From Capnocytophaga haemolytica (lineage in GTDB: Bacteria; Bacteroidota; Bacteroidia; Flavobacteriales; Flavobacteriaceae), in NCBI RefSeq assembly GCF_001553545.1, contig NZ_CP014227.1:1408501-1472500 (forward strand): a stretch of 64,000 bases of DNA, written 5' to 3'. The notes beneath the pieces were generated by a model that was not told the origin of the DNA, searched no databases, and worked only from the letters and a program-made list of their open reading frames with translations. Below, one piece after another: positions 16,314 to 25,196 of this stretch (position 1 is the stretch's first letter; every line of letters begins with the position of its first letter). The translations under genes were made by a program, and so were the position numbers.

Positions 16314-17729
16314 ATGATGAAAATGAAGGGGCTATTATTTTTGTTGTGTGCAGCGAGTTTGACGGCTTGTACGATAGAGGATCAAAGCCGTACGATACTT
16401 ACAGGGTTCTTTCCGAATACGATGGATTCGCAGGTGGTGTTGTACATTAATGATGTGCCTGTGGATACGACGAATTTGGATAAGGATAAGAACTTCCGTT
16501 TTTCTTTGAAGATTGATCAAGGGAAGTTGTACAATTTCCGTATTGGTGGCAAATATCAGTACGTTTATTTAGAGCCCAATGATAGTGTGGCAGTTTATGC
16601 TAATGCTTTGGACTTTAGTGAGAGTATTTCCTTTTCGGGGAAGGGGTCAGCGGTGAATAATTTTGTGCATTCGCAAGCGATTTTGGCTACTAAGCAGTCA
16701 GACTTATTCAGAGGATACCATTCACTATTGCCTTTTCAATACCAGAAGGTGATGGACTCTATTTGCCAAGAGCGGAGAGATGAATACAACACTTTTGTGC
16801 TTGCTAACCCAAGTTTGACGGCTAAGGCAAAGAATCTGGCATTGGTAAGTGCGACTTTTCCGATCTACAAAGAGATGGAGATCTATCCTTTTGTATATCA
16901 AAGTAAGAATGGTACGCCTATAGTGGAGCTTTTGCCAGCTCATTTTTACGATTATAGGAAGCAGATTAACTATAATGATACGTTTTTAGAGTATTTTCGT
17001 CCGTATTATAGCTATATGGTGATGTATGTGAATAACTTAGCATATACTAAGTACAGTACGGATGTCAATACGCTTGTAGATGTAAATAGAGAGCAGCGCT
17101 TTCACTTGGAGAAGATACAGATTATTAACAATCTCTTCAAAGAAGGGGCTCTTAGGGATAACCTTTTCCGCAATGCGGCTTATTCTTACATATTTAATGT
17201 GAGAGATCAGCGTAATTATAAGATGTATTTTGATGTATTTAGGTTGTATAATGCTCAGAATACACATAAAGTAGAGCTGGAGAGGGTGTTTAGGAATGCG
17301 ATAGCCTTGCAAGCGGGGAAAGTGCCTCCTGACTTTGATTTGATAGATAGGAGGGGTGAGCGAACTAAGTTCTCGGCTATACAGAAGCCAGAATTAACGA
17401 TATATTACTTTTGGTCAGCCAATCAGAAGGAACTATCAGATTTGATATTCAATAGGGTGGCTCAACTAAAAAATCTTTACCCCAATGTGATGTTTGTAGG
17501 AATTGATATAGGGGAGGATAAGGCGCGGTGGCGTAGGCATCTATTGCAAGATACATTGGCGAGAGATGAGCAGTATCACTCGGTTGATTTTATGGATTTG
17601 TCGCAGAAGTTTTTGATTAATAATATTAATAAATCGTTAATTTTGGATAAGAATGGGCGGATTATATCGGCATTTGAAGACATTTTCAGTCCTGATTTGG
17701 AGAAGTTACTCCCATTAAAAGAATCATAG
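16314..17729 (+). CDS. Lipoprotein with a degenerate TlpA-like thioredoxin fold
   Basis: The 471-residue product has a lipoprotein signal (LLCAASLTAC) and an N-terminal DUF4369-like beta region (about 25-115), a helical middle, and a C-terminal thioredoxin-like domain (about 335-465) of the TlpA/AhpC type: PPDFDLIDRRGERTKFSAIQ, then LTIYYFWSANQKELSDL. Where redox-active relatives have WCxxC, this one has SANQK, so disulfide exchange is unlikely. Related Bacteroidota proteins are thiol-disulfide oxidoreductase-like envelope lipoproteins. Either ATG at 16314 or 16317 could start it. The following small membrane gene begins three bases after the stop. Confidence 0.72.
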   Translation: MMKMKGLLFLLCAASLTACTIEDQSRTILTGFFPNTMDSQVVLYINDVPVDTTNLDKDKNFRFSLKIDQGKLYNFRIGGKYQYVYLEPNDSVAVYANALDFSESISFSGKGSAVNNFVHSQAILATKQSDLFRGYHSLLPFQYQKVMDSICQERRDEYNTFVLANPSLTAKAKNLALVSATFPIYKEMEIYPFVYQSKNGTPIVELLPAHFYDYRKQINYNDTFLEYFRPYYSYMVMYVNNLAYTKYSTDVNTLVDVNREQRFHLEKIQIINNLFKEGALRDNLFRNAAYSYIFNVRDQRNYKMYFDVFRLYNAQNTHKVELERVFRNAIALQAGKVPPDFDLIDRRGERTKFSAIQKPELTIYYFWSANQKELSDLIFNRVAQLKNLYPNVMFVGIDIGEDKARWRRHLLQDTLARDEQYHSVDFMDLSQKFLINNINKSLILDKNGRIISAFEDIFSPDLEKLLPLKES

Positions 17730-17732
17730 TTT

Positions 17733-18254
17733 ATGTTAGATCAAATTATTACGTTTTTTATGTACTGTGTCCCTTCTTTGATAGTAGGGGCATTTGCGTA
17801 TTATTTTTTTAAGATGCATATTGCCAATGAAACTAAAAGGCGTATGTTTGCCCTTCAGCGGGAGAACCAAAAGATAGGGTTGCCGATACGCTTACAGGCT
17901 TATGAGCGAATGACGCTCTTTTTGGAGCGCATCACTCCTCAGCAGCTTTTTCTGCGTATTCCTCCGCATACGTTTTCAAAGAAGGAATATGAGATGTTGC
18001 TGGTGAATTCGATTGATGAAGAGTTTGAGCACAATTTGGCACAGCAGATCTATCTGAGTGAAAATCTGTGGAATATAATTCGTGCAGCTAAGATGGCTAC
18101 TATACAGATTATACGCAAAGCCACTCACGACGATGAGATAGCCGACGCAACAGCGATGGTAGAGACCATCTTTAAGGAGTTTGTGGATAAGCCAACTCCT
18201 TCGGCAAGTGCGTTGAGCCACCTAAAAGAGGAAGTACGACAGTTTTTGAGATAG
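17733..18254 (+). CDS. Small membrane-anchored protein (DUF7935-like)
   Basis: The 173-residue product has one N-terminal membrane span (about 8-28) and a soluble helical region with RMFALQRENQKIGLPIRLQAYERMTLFLERI, a pattern found in uncharacterised flavobacterial proteins (DUF7935, from memory). The function is unknown. It sits between the lipoprotein gene and the LegB-like gene with almost no spacing (stop TAG followed directly by ATG), so it may be transcribed with the start of the glycan locus. Confidence 0.65.
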   Translation: MLDQIITFFMYCVPSLIVGAFAYYFFKMHIANETKRRMFALQRENQKIGLPIRLQAYERMTLFLERITPQQLFLRIPPHTFSKKEYEMLLVNSIDEEFEHNLAQQIYLSENLWNIIRAAKMATIQIIRKATHDDEIADATAMVETIFKEFVDKPTPSASALSHLKEEVRQFLR

Positions 18255-19457
18255 ATGATGATAGACATAGAAGCGTTCATAGCAGACTGCGTAATTCGGC
18301 GTAAGGAGAGTATGTTTCAGCAGGATTTTTTGCAGCATAGCGAGGCGTTGCGCAAGCGTATTGCAGGGAAATCGGTGTTGGTGATCGGTGGTGCGGGTTC
18401 TATTGGGAGTTCGTTTATCAAGGCATTGCTGCCGTTTGAGCCGCGTTCGCTAGTGGTAGTAGATACTAATGAGAATGGGCTAACGGAGCTAACACGCGAT
18501 TTGCGTAGCTCAGGGATATACGTGCCCAATGACTATGTGACGTATCCGATGAGCTATGCCGATACGACTTTTACAAAGCTATTTAAGAAGCGCGGTGGCT
18601 TTGATATTGTTGCTAATTTTTCGGCACATAAGCACGTGCGCAGTGAAAAGGATTTGTGCTCTGTAGAGGCATTGCTCAAAAATAACGTAATGAATGCCAA
18701 AGGATTGCTTGACTTGCTGTGCAACTACAAGCCAGAGCATTTCTTCTGTGTATCGACTGATAAGGCGGCAAACCCTGTGAATATAATGGGGGGCAGTAAG
18801 AAGCTGATGGAAGATATGATAATGGCATACGCAAATGAGTTCTGTGTAACCACTGCGAGGTTTGCCAATGTGGCTTTCTCTAATGGGTCGCTACCTGCGG
18901 GCTTTTTGGAGCGCATAGCGAAGCATCAGCCACTTTCAGCACCCAGTGATGTAACGCGCTACTTTGTCTCACCCGGGGAGAGTGGGCAGATATGTCTGAT
19001 GGCGTGTATGCTTGGTAAGACAGGGCAAATTTATTTTCCAAAGCTCAGTGAAGAGCAGGTACTCACTTTCTCAGAGATTGCAAAGGCATTGCTGAGGGAG
19101 TTGGGTTATGAGCCTTTAGAATGCAAAGATGAGCAGGAGGCGATCGCTAAGGCAAAGGCGGGAGATGGGAAGCAATACCCCGTGTATTTCTCAAAGAGTG
19201 ATACCACAGGCGAGAAACCTTATGAAGAGTTTTATACTGAGGGCGAAGAGGTCAATTTAGCTCAATACAAGTCGCTGGGAGTGATTACGGTAAAAGATTT
19301 TAAGACGAGAGCAGCCATTGAGGAACTGATTCGTACTTTTGCGACACTATTTGAGCGTGAGGATACCAAGAAAGAGGATATAACACAGGTGATGAAGGCG
19401 TTTTTGGTGAATTTTGACCATAAGGAAACAGGTAAATATTTAGATGCAAAGATGTAA
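18255..19457 (+). CDS. Nucleotide-sugar 4,6-dehydratase, LegB/CapD-like SDR
   Basis: A short-chain dehydrogenase of the extended type, predicted to convert UDP- or GDP-GlcNAc to the 4-keto-6-deoxy intermediate. NAD binding is shown by VLVIGGAGSIGSSF (about residue 40), followed by NFSAHKHVRSEKD. The catalytic region reads CVSTDKAANPVNIMGGSKKLMED: the usual Tyr of YxxxK is replaced by Met, as in the PseB/FlaA1 group of 4,6-dehydratases. The 400-residue length includes an extra C-terminal helical region. The neighbouring LegC-type aminotransferase and PtmE-type nucleotidyltransferase suggest a legionaminic- or bacillosamine-like branch. The UDP versus GDP form cannot be told from sequence. Confidence 0.82.
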   Translation: MMIDIEAFIADCVIRRKESMFQQDFLQHSEALRKRIAGKSVLVIGGAGSIGSSFIKALLPFEPRSLVVVDTNENGLTELTRDLRSSGIYVPNDYVTYPMSYADTTFTKLFKKRGGFDIVANFSAHKHVRSEKDLCSVEALLKNNVMNAKGLLDLLCNYKPEHFFCVSTDKAANPVNIMGGSKKLMEDMIMAYANEFCVTTARFANVAFSNGSLPAGFLERIAKHQPLSAPSDVTRYFVSPGESGQICLMACMLGKTGQIYFPKLSEEQVLTFSEIAKALLRELGYEPLECKDEQEAIAKAKAGDGKQYPVYFSKSDTTGEKPYEEFYTEGEEVNLAQYKSLGVITVKDFKTRAAIEELIRTFATLFEREDTKKEDITQVMKAFLVNFDHKETGKYLDAKM

Positions 19458-19458
19458 T

Positions 19459-20604
19459 ATGGATACAGAGGCAATCATTGAGTTTGTGCGAGGGCTTTAT
19501 CATAAGCCAGAGGGGTTTATTCCGCTGCATGCTCCTGTTTTTCAGGGAAATGAGAAGAAATATTTAGAAGAATGTATCGATACAACTTTCGTATCGAGTG
19601 TAGGGAAGTTTGTAGACCTATTCGAGGAGCGAATGGCTCAGTACACAGGAGCTAAGTATGCTGTGGTGTGTGTGAATGGTACGAATGCCTTACATATTGC
19701 CTTGAAACTGAGTGGGGTCGTAACTAATGATGAGGTACTTACCCAACCGCTGACCTTTATTGCTACGACCAATGCCATCGTGTATGCGGGGGCAGAGCCT
19801 GTGTTTATTGATGTAGATAAGGATACTATGGGGCTTTCCCCTACAGCTTTGGAACGATTTTTGCAGGAGAATGCTGAGGTGCGAGATGGTGAGTGTTACA
19901 ATAAGGTAACAGGCAGGCGCATTAAGGCTTGTATGCCTATGCACACCTTTGGACACGCGTGTAGGATAGAGGAGTTGTTGGAGGTTTGTAAAGCCTATCA
20001 TATTGAATTGGTGGAAGATGCGGCAGAGGCAATCGGTAGTTTCTACAAAGGAAAGCATTTGGGGACGTATGGCAAGATAGGTGGTATTTCGCTCAATGGG
20101 AATAAGACGATCACCACAGGTGGTGGCGGGATGATACTCACTGACGATGAGCAACTTGCCAAACGTGCGAAGCATCTTACCACACAGGCAAAAGTGCCAC
20201 ACCAATGGGAGTTTGTACACGATGAGGTAGGCTATAATTACCGTATGCCTAATATCAATGCGGCACTCGGGGTAGCGCAGTTGGAACAGTTAGAAGGTTT
20301 TATTGCCAATAAACGTGAAACAGCTGCTGCCTACAAAGCGTATTTTGAGCAGATAGGGATACCTTTCTTTGCAGAGCGTGAAGAAGAGCGTTGTAACTAT
20401 TGGCTGAACGCTATTGTGCTAAAAAATATAGAGGAGCGAGATGCTTTCTTGCAAGAGACGAATGCCAAGGGGATGATGACGCGCCCTATATGGCAGTTGA
20501 TGAATCGTTTGCCGATGTTTAAGGATTGCCCCAAAGGCGACCTAAGCAACGCAGAATGGCTCGAGGCAAGAGTGGTGAACATACCAAGTGGGGTGAGGGT
20601 ATAG
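19459..20604 (+). CDS. LegC-family PLP aminotransferase
   Basis: A DegT/DnrJ/EryC1-type aminotransferase expected to aminate the C4 keto group left by the upstream dehydratase. The product has 381 residues from the ATG at 19459, one base after the previous stop; an ATG at 19444 would overlap the dehydratase gene. The PLP lysine is in SLNGNKTITTGGGGM, and HTFGHACRIEELLEVC plus VEDAAEAIGSFYKGKHLGT match the family. The opening FIPLHAPVFQGNEKKYLEECIDT is characteristic of LegC. No NeuB-like synthase is nearby, so a full nonulosonate pathway is not encoded here. Confidence 0.85.
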   Translation: MDTEAIIEFVRGLYHKPEGFIPLHAPVFQGNEKKYLEECIDTTFVSSVGKFVDLFEERMAQYTGAKYAVVCVNGTNALHIALKLSGVVTNDEVLTQPLTFIATTNAIVYAGAEPVFIDVDKDTMGLSPTALERFLQENAEVRDGECYNKVTGRRIKACMPMHTFGHACRIEELLEVCKAYHIELVEDAAEAIGSFYKGKHLGTYGKIGGISLNGNKTITTGGGGMILTDDEQLAKRAKHLTTQAKVPHQWEFVHDEVGYNYRMPNINAALGVAQLEQLEGFIANKRETAAAYKAYFEQIGIPFFAEREEERCNYWLNAIVLKNIEERDAFLQETNAKGMMTRPIWQLMNRLPMFKDCPKGDLSNAEWLEARVVNIPSGVRV

Positions 20605-20608
20605 AGCG

Positions 20609-21646
20609 ATGAGAGAGGTACTGTTAATTCATAAGGATAAAAACTTGGTTGAGGGGTTAAAACAACTCAGTGAACTATCGGATATCAGTAGGTTGATATT
20701 ATTTGTAGTAGATGACCAAGGGCGTGTGTTAGGATCGGTAACAGATGGAGACATACGTCGTGCTATTGTGAAAGAAGAGCGTTTGGATAAGCGAGTGGGT
20801 GAGATTTGCAATAAGAATTTTAAGCATCTGCAAAAGACTGAATCTTACCAGAGTTTTGAAGATTTTAGGAAAACAGATATAAAAATATTGCCTGTAATAG
20901 ATGAATCGGGGCGTATGGTTGATCTGATTGATTTAGAGAAAACGCGAGCTATCTTGCCATTAGAGGCTGTTATAATGGCTGGAGGGCGAGGGAAACGGAT
21001 GAGTCCACTGACGGATACAGTGCCCAAGCCAATGTTGCCTTTAGGAGGAAAACCTATTATTGAGCACAATATTGATAGATTGATACAGTTTGGGATTAAG
21101 AAGATTTATATATCACTAAAATATCTTGGAGAGCAGATTGTAGATTATTTTGGTAATGGTACTGAAAAAGGAGTAGAGCTATGTTATGTGTGGGAAGAGG
21201 AACCTTTAGGAACGGCTGGAGCCTTGGCACTTATAGAGGATTTTAAAACACCTCATATTTTGTTGATGAATAGTGATCTGTTCACTAATGTGGATTTAGA
21301 ATCACTTTACCTGAGGCTCATAAAGGAACAAGCAGATATGGCAGTAGCTTCTACAGAATATAAAGTAGATGTACCCTATGCTATTTTTGAAACAAAAGAA
21401 GGTGTAGTTGTCAATTTTAAGGAGAAACCTACTTTTATATACCATTCCAATGCAGGGATTTATATATTAAAGAGAAGTTTGCTGGAGGATATGCAGAGAG
21501 GAAAATACTGTGACATTACAGATATGATGGAGAGATTGGTTAGGACAGGAGGAAAATTGGTATATGACCCTATAATAGGTTATTGGATAGATATAGGGAA
21601 ACCAGTTGATTATCAACATGCAAAAGAGTTGGTAAAATATATTTAA
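20609..21646 (+). CDS. CBS-domain nucleotidyltransferase, PtmE-like
   Basis: The 345-residue product joins two CBS motifs (about residues 1-115) to a sugar-nucleotidyltransferase domain (about 117-345) with VIMAGGRGKRMSPLTDTVPKPMLPLGGKPIIEH, an LLMNSDLFTN metal-binding site and YWIDIGKP. This layout matches PtmE, the glucosamine-1-phosphate guanylyltransferase of the Campylobacter legionaminic acid pathway (established for that family). It supports GDP-linked sugars for the LegB/LegC pair. The CBS region could sense a nucleotide; that is only inferred. Codon use turns more AT-rich from here on. Confidence 0.83.
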   Translation: MREVLLIHKDKNLVEGLKQLSELSDISRLILFVVDDQGRVLGSVTDGDIRRAIVKEERLDKRVGEICNKNFKHLQKTESYQSFEDFRKTDIKILPVIDESGRMVDLIDLEKTRAILPLEAVIMAGGRGKRMSPLTDTVPKPMLPLGGKPIIEHNIDRLIQFGIKKIYISLKYLGEQIVDYFGNGTEKGVELCYVWEEEPLGTAGALALIEDFKTPHILLMNSDLFTNVDLESLYLRLIKEQADMAVASTEYKVDVPYAIFETKEGVVVNFKEKPTFIYHSNAGIYILKRSLLEDMQRGKYCDITDMMERLVRTGGKLVYDPIIGYWIDIGKPVDYQHAKELVKYI

Positions 21647-21660
21647 GATGTTGTAGTTTT

Positions 21661-22068
21661 ATGAATACACCACAAATTATAAATTTACCAAAGATAGTAG
21701 ATAAGCGAGGAAACTTGTCATTCTTTGAGAATGAGAATCAGATACCTTTTGAAATAGCTCGTACCTATTGGATATATGATGTACCTGGTGGCGAGTTGAG
21801 AGGTAGTCACGCTTTTAGGGAACAACAGGAATTTATTATTGCTCTTTCAGGGAGTTTTGATGTAGTGCTTCACAATGGTGAAGAGGAGCAACGTTTTGTT
21901 CTGAATCGTTCGTATTATGGACTGTATATCCCTAAAATGTATTGGAGAAAAATTGAGAATTTTTCTACCAATTCTTTGGCGTTGATAGTTTCTGATAAGA
22001 GCTATGATGAGGGTGATTATATCAGAGATTTTGAAGAATTTAAGCGTTTAAGAAATGAAAGAAAATAA
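21661..22068 (+). CDS. FdtA/QdtA-like cupin ketoisomerase homologue 1 (HxH second His is Phe)
   Basis: A 135-residue cupin of the dTDP-4-keto-6-deoxyglucose 3,4-ketoisomerase type (WxcM/FdtA/QdtA). The beta-barrel blocks are present: KRGNLSFFENENQIPFEIARTYWIYDVPGGE and SGSFDVVLHNG. The family active site has two histidines in GxHAH; here the sequence is GSHAFRE, so His50 is kept but the second position is Phe52. Copies 2 and 3 have both. This copy may be inactive or act on a different step. Its stop region overlaps the start of copy 2 by 14 bases. Confidence 0.8.
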   Translation: MNTPQIINLPKIVDKRGNLSFFENENQIPFEIARTYWIYDVPGGELRGSHAFREQQEFIIALSGSFDVVLHNGEEEQRFVLNRSYYGLYIPKMYWRKIENFSTNSLALIVSDKSYDEGDYIRDFEEFKRLRNERK

Positions 22069-22471
22069 GGTACACGATTGTTCCATTGTAGAGATGCCGG
22101 TAGTACACTCTCTTTCGGGTAATATCTCTGTCTTAGAAAACCACTTAAATCTGCCATTTGATGTGAAGAGGGTTTATTATTTATATGATATTCCTACTAA
22201 TTCAACAAGGGGAGGGCACGCACATTATGAGTTAGAACAATATGTAATAGCAGCAAGTGGATCTTTTGTTTTTGTGTTGGATGATGGTGTTGAGCGTAAA
22301 GAAGTATTTCTGAATCGTCCCAACAAAGCATTGCATATTAAGCAAGGGATTTGGCGTGAGATGAAAGATTTTTCAGGAGGAAGTGTATGTTTAGTATTAG
22401 CCTCTATGGAGTATAAGGAAAGTGATTACATTCGCGATTATGATGAATTTAAAAGACAATACGAAAAATAG
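22055..22471 (+). CDS. FdtA/QdtA-like sugar 3,4-ketoisomerase homologue 2
   Basis: A 138-residue cupin. The active-site HxH is intact (GGHAHYE, His55 and His57), with Tyr44 in VYYLYDIP. It ends with SDYIRDYDEFKRQYEK. It is predicted to isomerise dTDP-4-keto-6-deoxyglucose to a 3-keto sugar, the step before C3 amination. The aminotransferase at 24087 and the formyltransferase at 22876 fit such a route; rmlA and rmlB, which supply the substrate, are not in the window. The end overlaps the third copy by about 30 bases. Confidence 0.84.
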   Translation: MKENKVHDCSIVEMPVVHSLSGNISVLENHLNLPFDVKRVYYLYDIPTNSTRGGHAHYELEQYVIAASGSFVFVLDDGVERKEVFLNRPNKALHIKQGIWREMKDFSGGSVCLVLASMEYKESDYIRDYDEFKRQYEK

Positions 22472-22879
22472 AGTTTCAGTTTTTGATTGCTCTGTTATAG
22501 ATTTAGGGCAAAAAGGATTTGACAGAGGAAATCTTACTGTGATTGATGAGTATTCTGATTTTCCTTTTGTACCCAAACGTATTTTTTATTTGTATGATAT
22601 TATAGGAGGAGAGAGTAGAGGAGCTCATGCACATAAGAAATGTAGTCAGTTTTTAGTAGCTGCAAGCGGTAGTTTTGAGGTGATTATTGATGATGGTAGG
22701 TTTAAACGTCAAATACTGCTTAATCGTCCGAATATGGGGCTGTATTTCCCCCCCCCATTTGGGCTAGTGAACTCAATTTTTCATCTGGGGCTATATGTTT
22801 AGTGCTGGCATCCCACGAGTATGAAGAAGATGATTATATAAGAGATTATGATGAGTATTTAAAATATATAAGAGAATGA
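22440..22879 (+). pseudogene. FdtA/QdtA-like ketoisomerase homologue 3, frameshifted at a C9 tract
   Basis: The frame begins at ATG 22440 or 22443, overlapping copy 2, and encodes a normal cupin with an intact HxH (GAHAHKK, His63 and His65) as far as NRPNMGLYF. It then meets nine C (22748-22756) and shifts into a false end at 22802. In another frame the sequence continues as [40 protein letters not shown], matching copy 2 closely, to a TGA at 22877-22879 that overlaps the next ATG by four bases. A tract of 7 or 10 C would restore a protein of about 145 residues. It may be a phase-variable gene in its OFF state, or a sequencing error in a homopolymer. Confidence 0.85.
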
Positions 22880-24090
22880 ATAATGAGATGACTATTTGTA
22901 TTGCAGGCAAGAATAATATAGCAGTAACAGTGGCGGAGTATATTTTAAAGGAATATAAAGAGGTTACTTTAATAGCTTGTTGTAATGCTACAGATAATGG
23001 TAAGAATGGATTTCAGCGTTCTTTTAAGTCTTTTTGTACGCAACATCAAGTGCCAGTTAAGAAATTAGAAGAGCTTTATTCTATTAGCAATTTGATCTTC
23101 CTGAGTTTAGAATATGACAGGATAATAAGGCCATCTAATTTTTTAACAGAGAAACTATATAATATACATTTTTCATATTTACCAGCATACAAAGGGATGT
23201 ATACCTCAGCTTTACCAATCTTGAATAGCGAGACCTATACAGGAGTAACATTACATAAAATAGATGTTGGGATAGATACGGGAGATATTATAGCTCAAAA
23301 AAAAATTGAGATACTGCAAGATTTTTCTGGGCAAGATTTATATTTGAAATATATAGAAGAAGGAACCAAATTAGTAATAGAAAACATTGAAAACATTTTA
23401 AATAATAAGATAATAGCAATTCCTCAAAGTTCATTTCAATCTTCTTATTATTCAAAAAAAACAATAGATTATACTAATCTTAGAATTGATACTAATAAGA
23501 CGGCTTTTGAAATACAATCTCAAATACGGGCTTTTACATTTCCAGCATATCAGTTACCAATAATTGGGGGGACTAAGGTATATAAGTCATTAATAACAAA
23601 TGTTAAAACTGATAAGAAAGCTGGTACAATTATTTCAGAGACAGATTTTGAACTTTGTATTGCTACTATTGATTATGATTTGATATTGTATAAAGATTTA
23701 CGAGATGTTTTATTTGCATCTGCAAAGGATGGAAATATAGAAGTTTTGCATAAATTTATTGAAGAGGATTATGATATACATCAAAGAAGCAAAGAAGGTT
23801 GGGATATTGCAATGATTGCAGCGTACAATGGAAAATATACTTACTTAGAGTATCTTTTGAATGAAAAAGGTTGGGATATTAACGTAGTTAATAATAACGG
23901 GACTACGTTATTAATGTATTTAATGACTGATGCTGCTACAAATAATCATATTTTGTCTCTAAAGAACTTTATTGACACGTATAAACCAATATTGCATCAA
24001 AAAGATTATTATGGGAATGATGTCTTTTACTATGCAGAAAAGTATAAAAATGAAAAAGTTATAAAGCTACTAAAGAAATATTTAAAATGA
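22876..24090 (+). CDS. Sugar N-formyltransferase with C-terminal ankyrin repeats, QdtF-like
   Basis: The N-terminal part (about 1-240) is a formyltransferase of the Met-tRNA-formyltransferase fold: [12 protein letters not shown] holds the Asn and His (Asn96, His98), and [12 protein letters not shown] holds the Asp (Asp134) of the catalytic triad. The C-terminal part (about 275-404) shows ankyrin-like repeats ([35 protein letters not shown]). An ankyrin tail on a dTDP-Qui3N N-formyltransferase is known for QdtF of Providencia; VioF-type relatives differ. It would use N10-formyl-tetrahydrofolate. It lies between the ketoisomerases and the aminotransferase, overlapping both neighbours by four bases. 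Confidence 0.83.
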   Translation: MNNEMTICIAGKNNIAVTVAEYILKEYKEVTLIACCNATDNGKNGFQRSFKSFCTQHQVPVKKLEELYSISNLIFLSLEYDRIIRPSNFLTEKLYNIHFSYLPAYKGMYTSALPILNSETYTGVTLHKIDVGIDTGDIIAQKKIEILQDFSGQDLYLKYIEEGTKLVIENIENILNNKIIAIPQSSFQSSYYSKKTIDYTNLRIDTNKTAFEIQSQIRAFTFPAYQLPIIGGTKVYKSLITNVKTDKKAGTIISETDFELCIATIDYDLILYKDLRDVLFASAKDGNIEVLHKFIEEDYDIHQRSKEGWDIAMIAAYNGKYTYLEYLLNEKGWDINVVNNNGTTLLMYLMTDAATNNHILSLKNFIDTYKPILHQKDYYGNDVFYYAEKYKNEKVIKLLKKYLK

Positions 24091-25193
24091 TAAAATTCCT
24101 TGATTTACAAAAGATAAATTTGCTGCATCAGCAAGAAATAGAAGAACGATTGCTACATACTTTTCGTAGCGGTTGGTATTTGCTTGGTAATGAAGTAAAA
24201 CGTTTTGAAAATAATTTAGCAACCTACATAGGTGCAAAACACGCTATTGGAGTGGCTAATGGCTTAGATGCTTTACGGCTCATATTACGTGCTTATATAG
24301 AGTTGGGGATAATGCAAGAGGGTGATGAGGTGCTTGTCCCTTCAAACACTTATATAGCATCTATATTAGCCATTTCGGATAATAAGTTAGTACCTATATT
24401 AGTAGAGCCTGATCCACATACTTATAACATAGATATTACAAAGATAGAAGAGAAGATTACAATGCGAACAAAGGCTATTCTCTTAGTTCACTTATATGGT
24501 AGGGTGGTATGGAGTGAAGATATTAAACATTTGGCTCATAAATATAACCTTAAAGTGGTAGAAGATAATGCACAAGCAATAGGAGCTGAGTGGAAAGGTA
24601 GAAAAACGGGCAATTTGGGAGATGCAGCAGGATTTAGTTTTTACCCTGGTAAGAACTTGGGAGCCTTAGGTGATGCAGGTGCTGTTACCACTAATGATAA
24701 CGAGTTGGCAGGGGCTGTGCGCGCTTTAGCTAATTATGGCTCTAATCAGAAATATGTAAATATTTACAAAGGACTTAATTCGCGTTTAGATGAATTACAA
24801 GCAGCTGTATTAGATGTGAAATTGCAATATATAGATAAAGAAAACCAAGCGAGAAGAGTTATTGCGCATCGTTATCTAACAGAAATAAAGAATCCTTACA
24901 TACAGTTGCCTGAGTCGCCGAGTGATAATAAAGAACACGTGTGGCATCTGTTTGTAGTACGAAGTGAGAATAGAGATGCTTTACAGCGATATTTAGAAGA
25001 GAATGGGGTGCAAACACTTATACATTATCCTATTCCACCTCATAAGCAGCAGGCGTATCGTGAGTGGAATGAGATGGGCTATCCTATTTCAGAACAATTG
25101 CACAGCGAGGTACTCAGTTTACCGATAAGTCCTGTGATGGTGGAAGAGGAGGTTAGTAAAGTAATAGAGGTGTGTAATCAATATAAAGGGTAA
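24087..25193 (+). CDS. DegT/DnrJ/EryC1-family sugar aminotransferase, FdtB/QdtB-like
   Basis: The 368-residue PLP enzyme should aminate a 3-keto-6-deoxy nucleotide sugar (C3 position, to Qui3N or Fuc3N). The PLP lysine is in [16 protein letters not shown], the Asp in [14 protein letters not shown], and the sugar-binding end [17 protein letters not shown] is typical. The start [20 protein letters not shown] is the usual family start. The ATG overlaps the formyltransferase stop (ATGA). Together with copies 2 and 3 of the ketoisomerase and the formyltransferase it forms a complete 3-formamido branch except for RmlA/RmlB. Confidence 0.87.
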   Translation: MIKFLDLQKINLLHQQEIEERLLHTFRSGWYLLGNEVKRFENNLATYIGAKHAIGVANGLDALRLILRAYIELGIMQEGDEVLVPSNTYIASILAISDNKLVPILVEPDPHTYNIDITKIEEKITMRTKAILLVHLYGRVVWSEDIKHLAHKYNLKVVEDNAQAIGAEWKGRKTGNLGDAAGFSFYPGKNLGALGDAGAVTTNDNELAGAVRALANYGSNQKYVNIYKGLNSRLDELQAAVLDVKLQYIDKENQARRVIAHRYLTEIKNPYIQLPESPSDNKEHVWHLFVVRSENRDALQRYLEENGVQTLIHYPIPPHKQQAYREWNEMGYPISEQLHSEVLSLPISPVMVEEEVSKVIEVCNQYKG

Positions 25194-25196
25194 GAG

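Noticed and set aside
18255..25193. Complete legionaminic acid pathway
   Set aside because: No NeuB-like synthase, CMP-transferase or hydrolysing 2-epimerase in the window; the epimerase at 29507 has non-hydrolysing WecB motifs.
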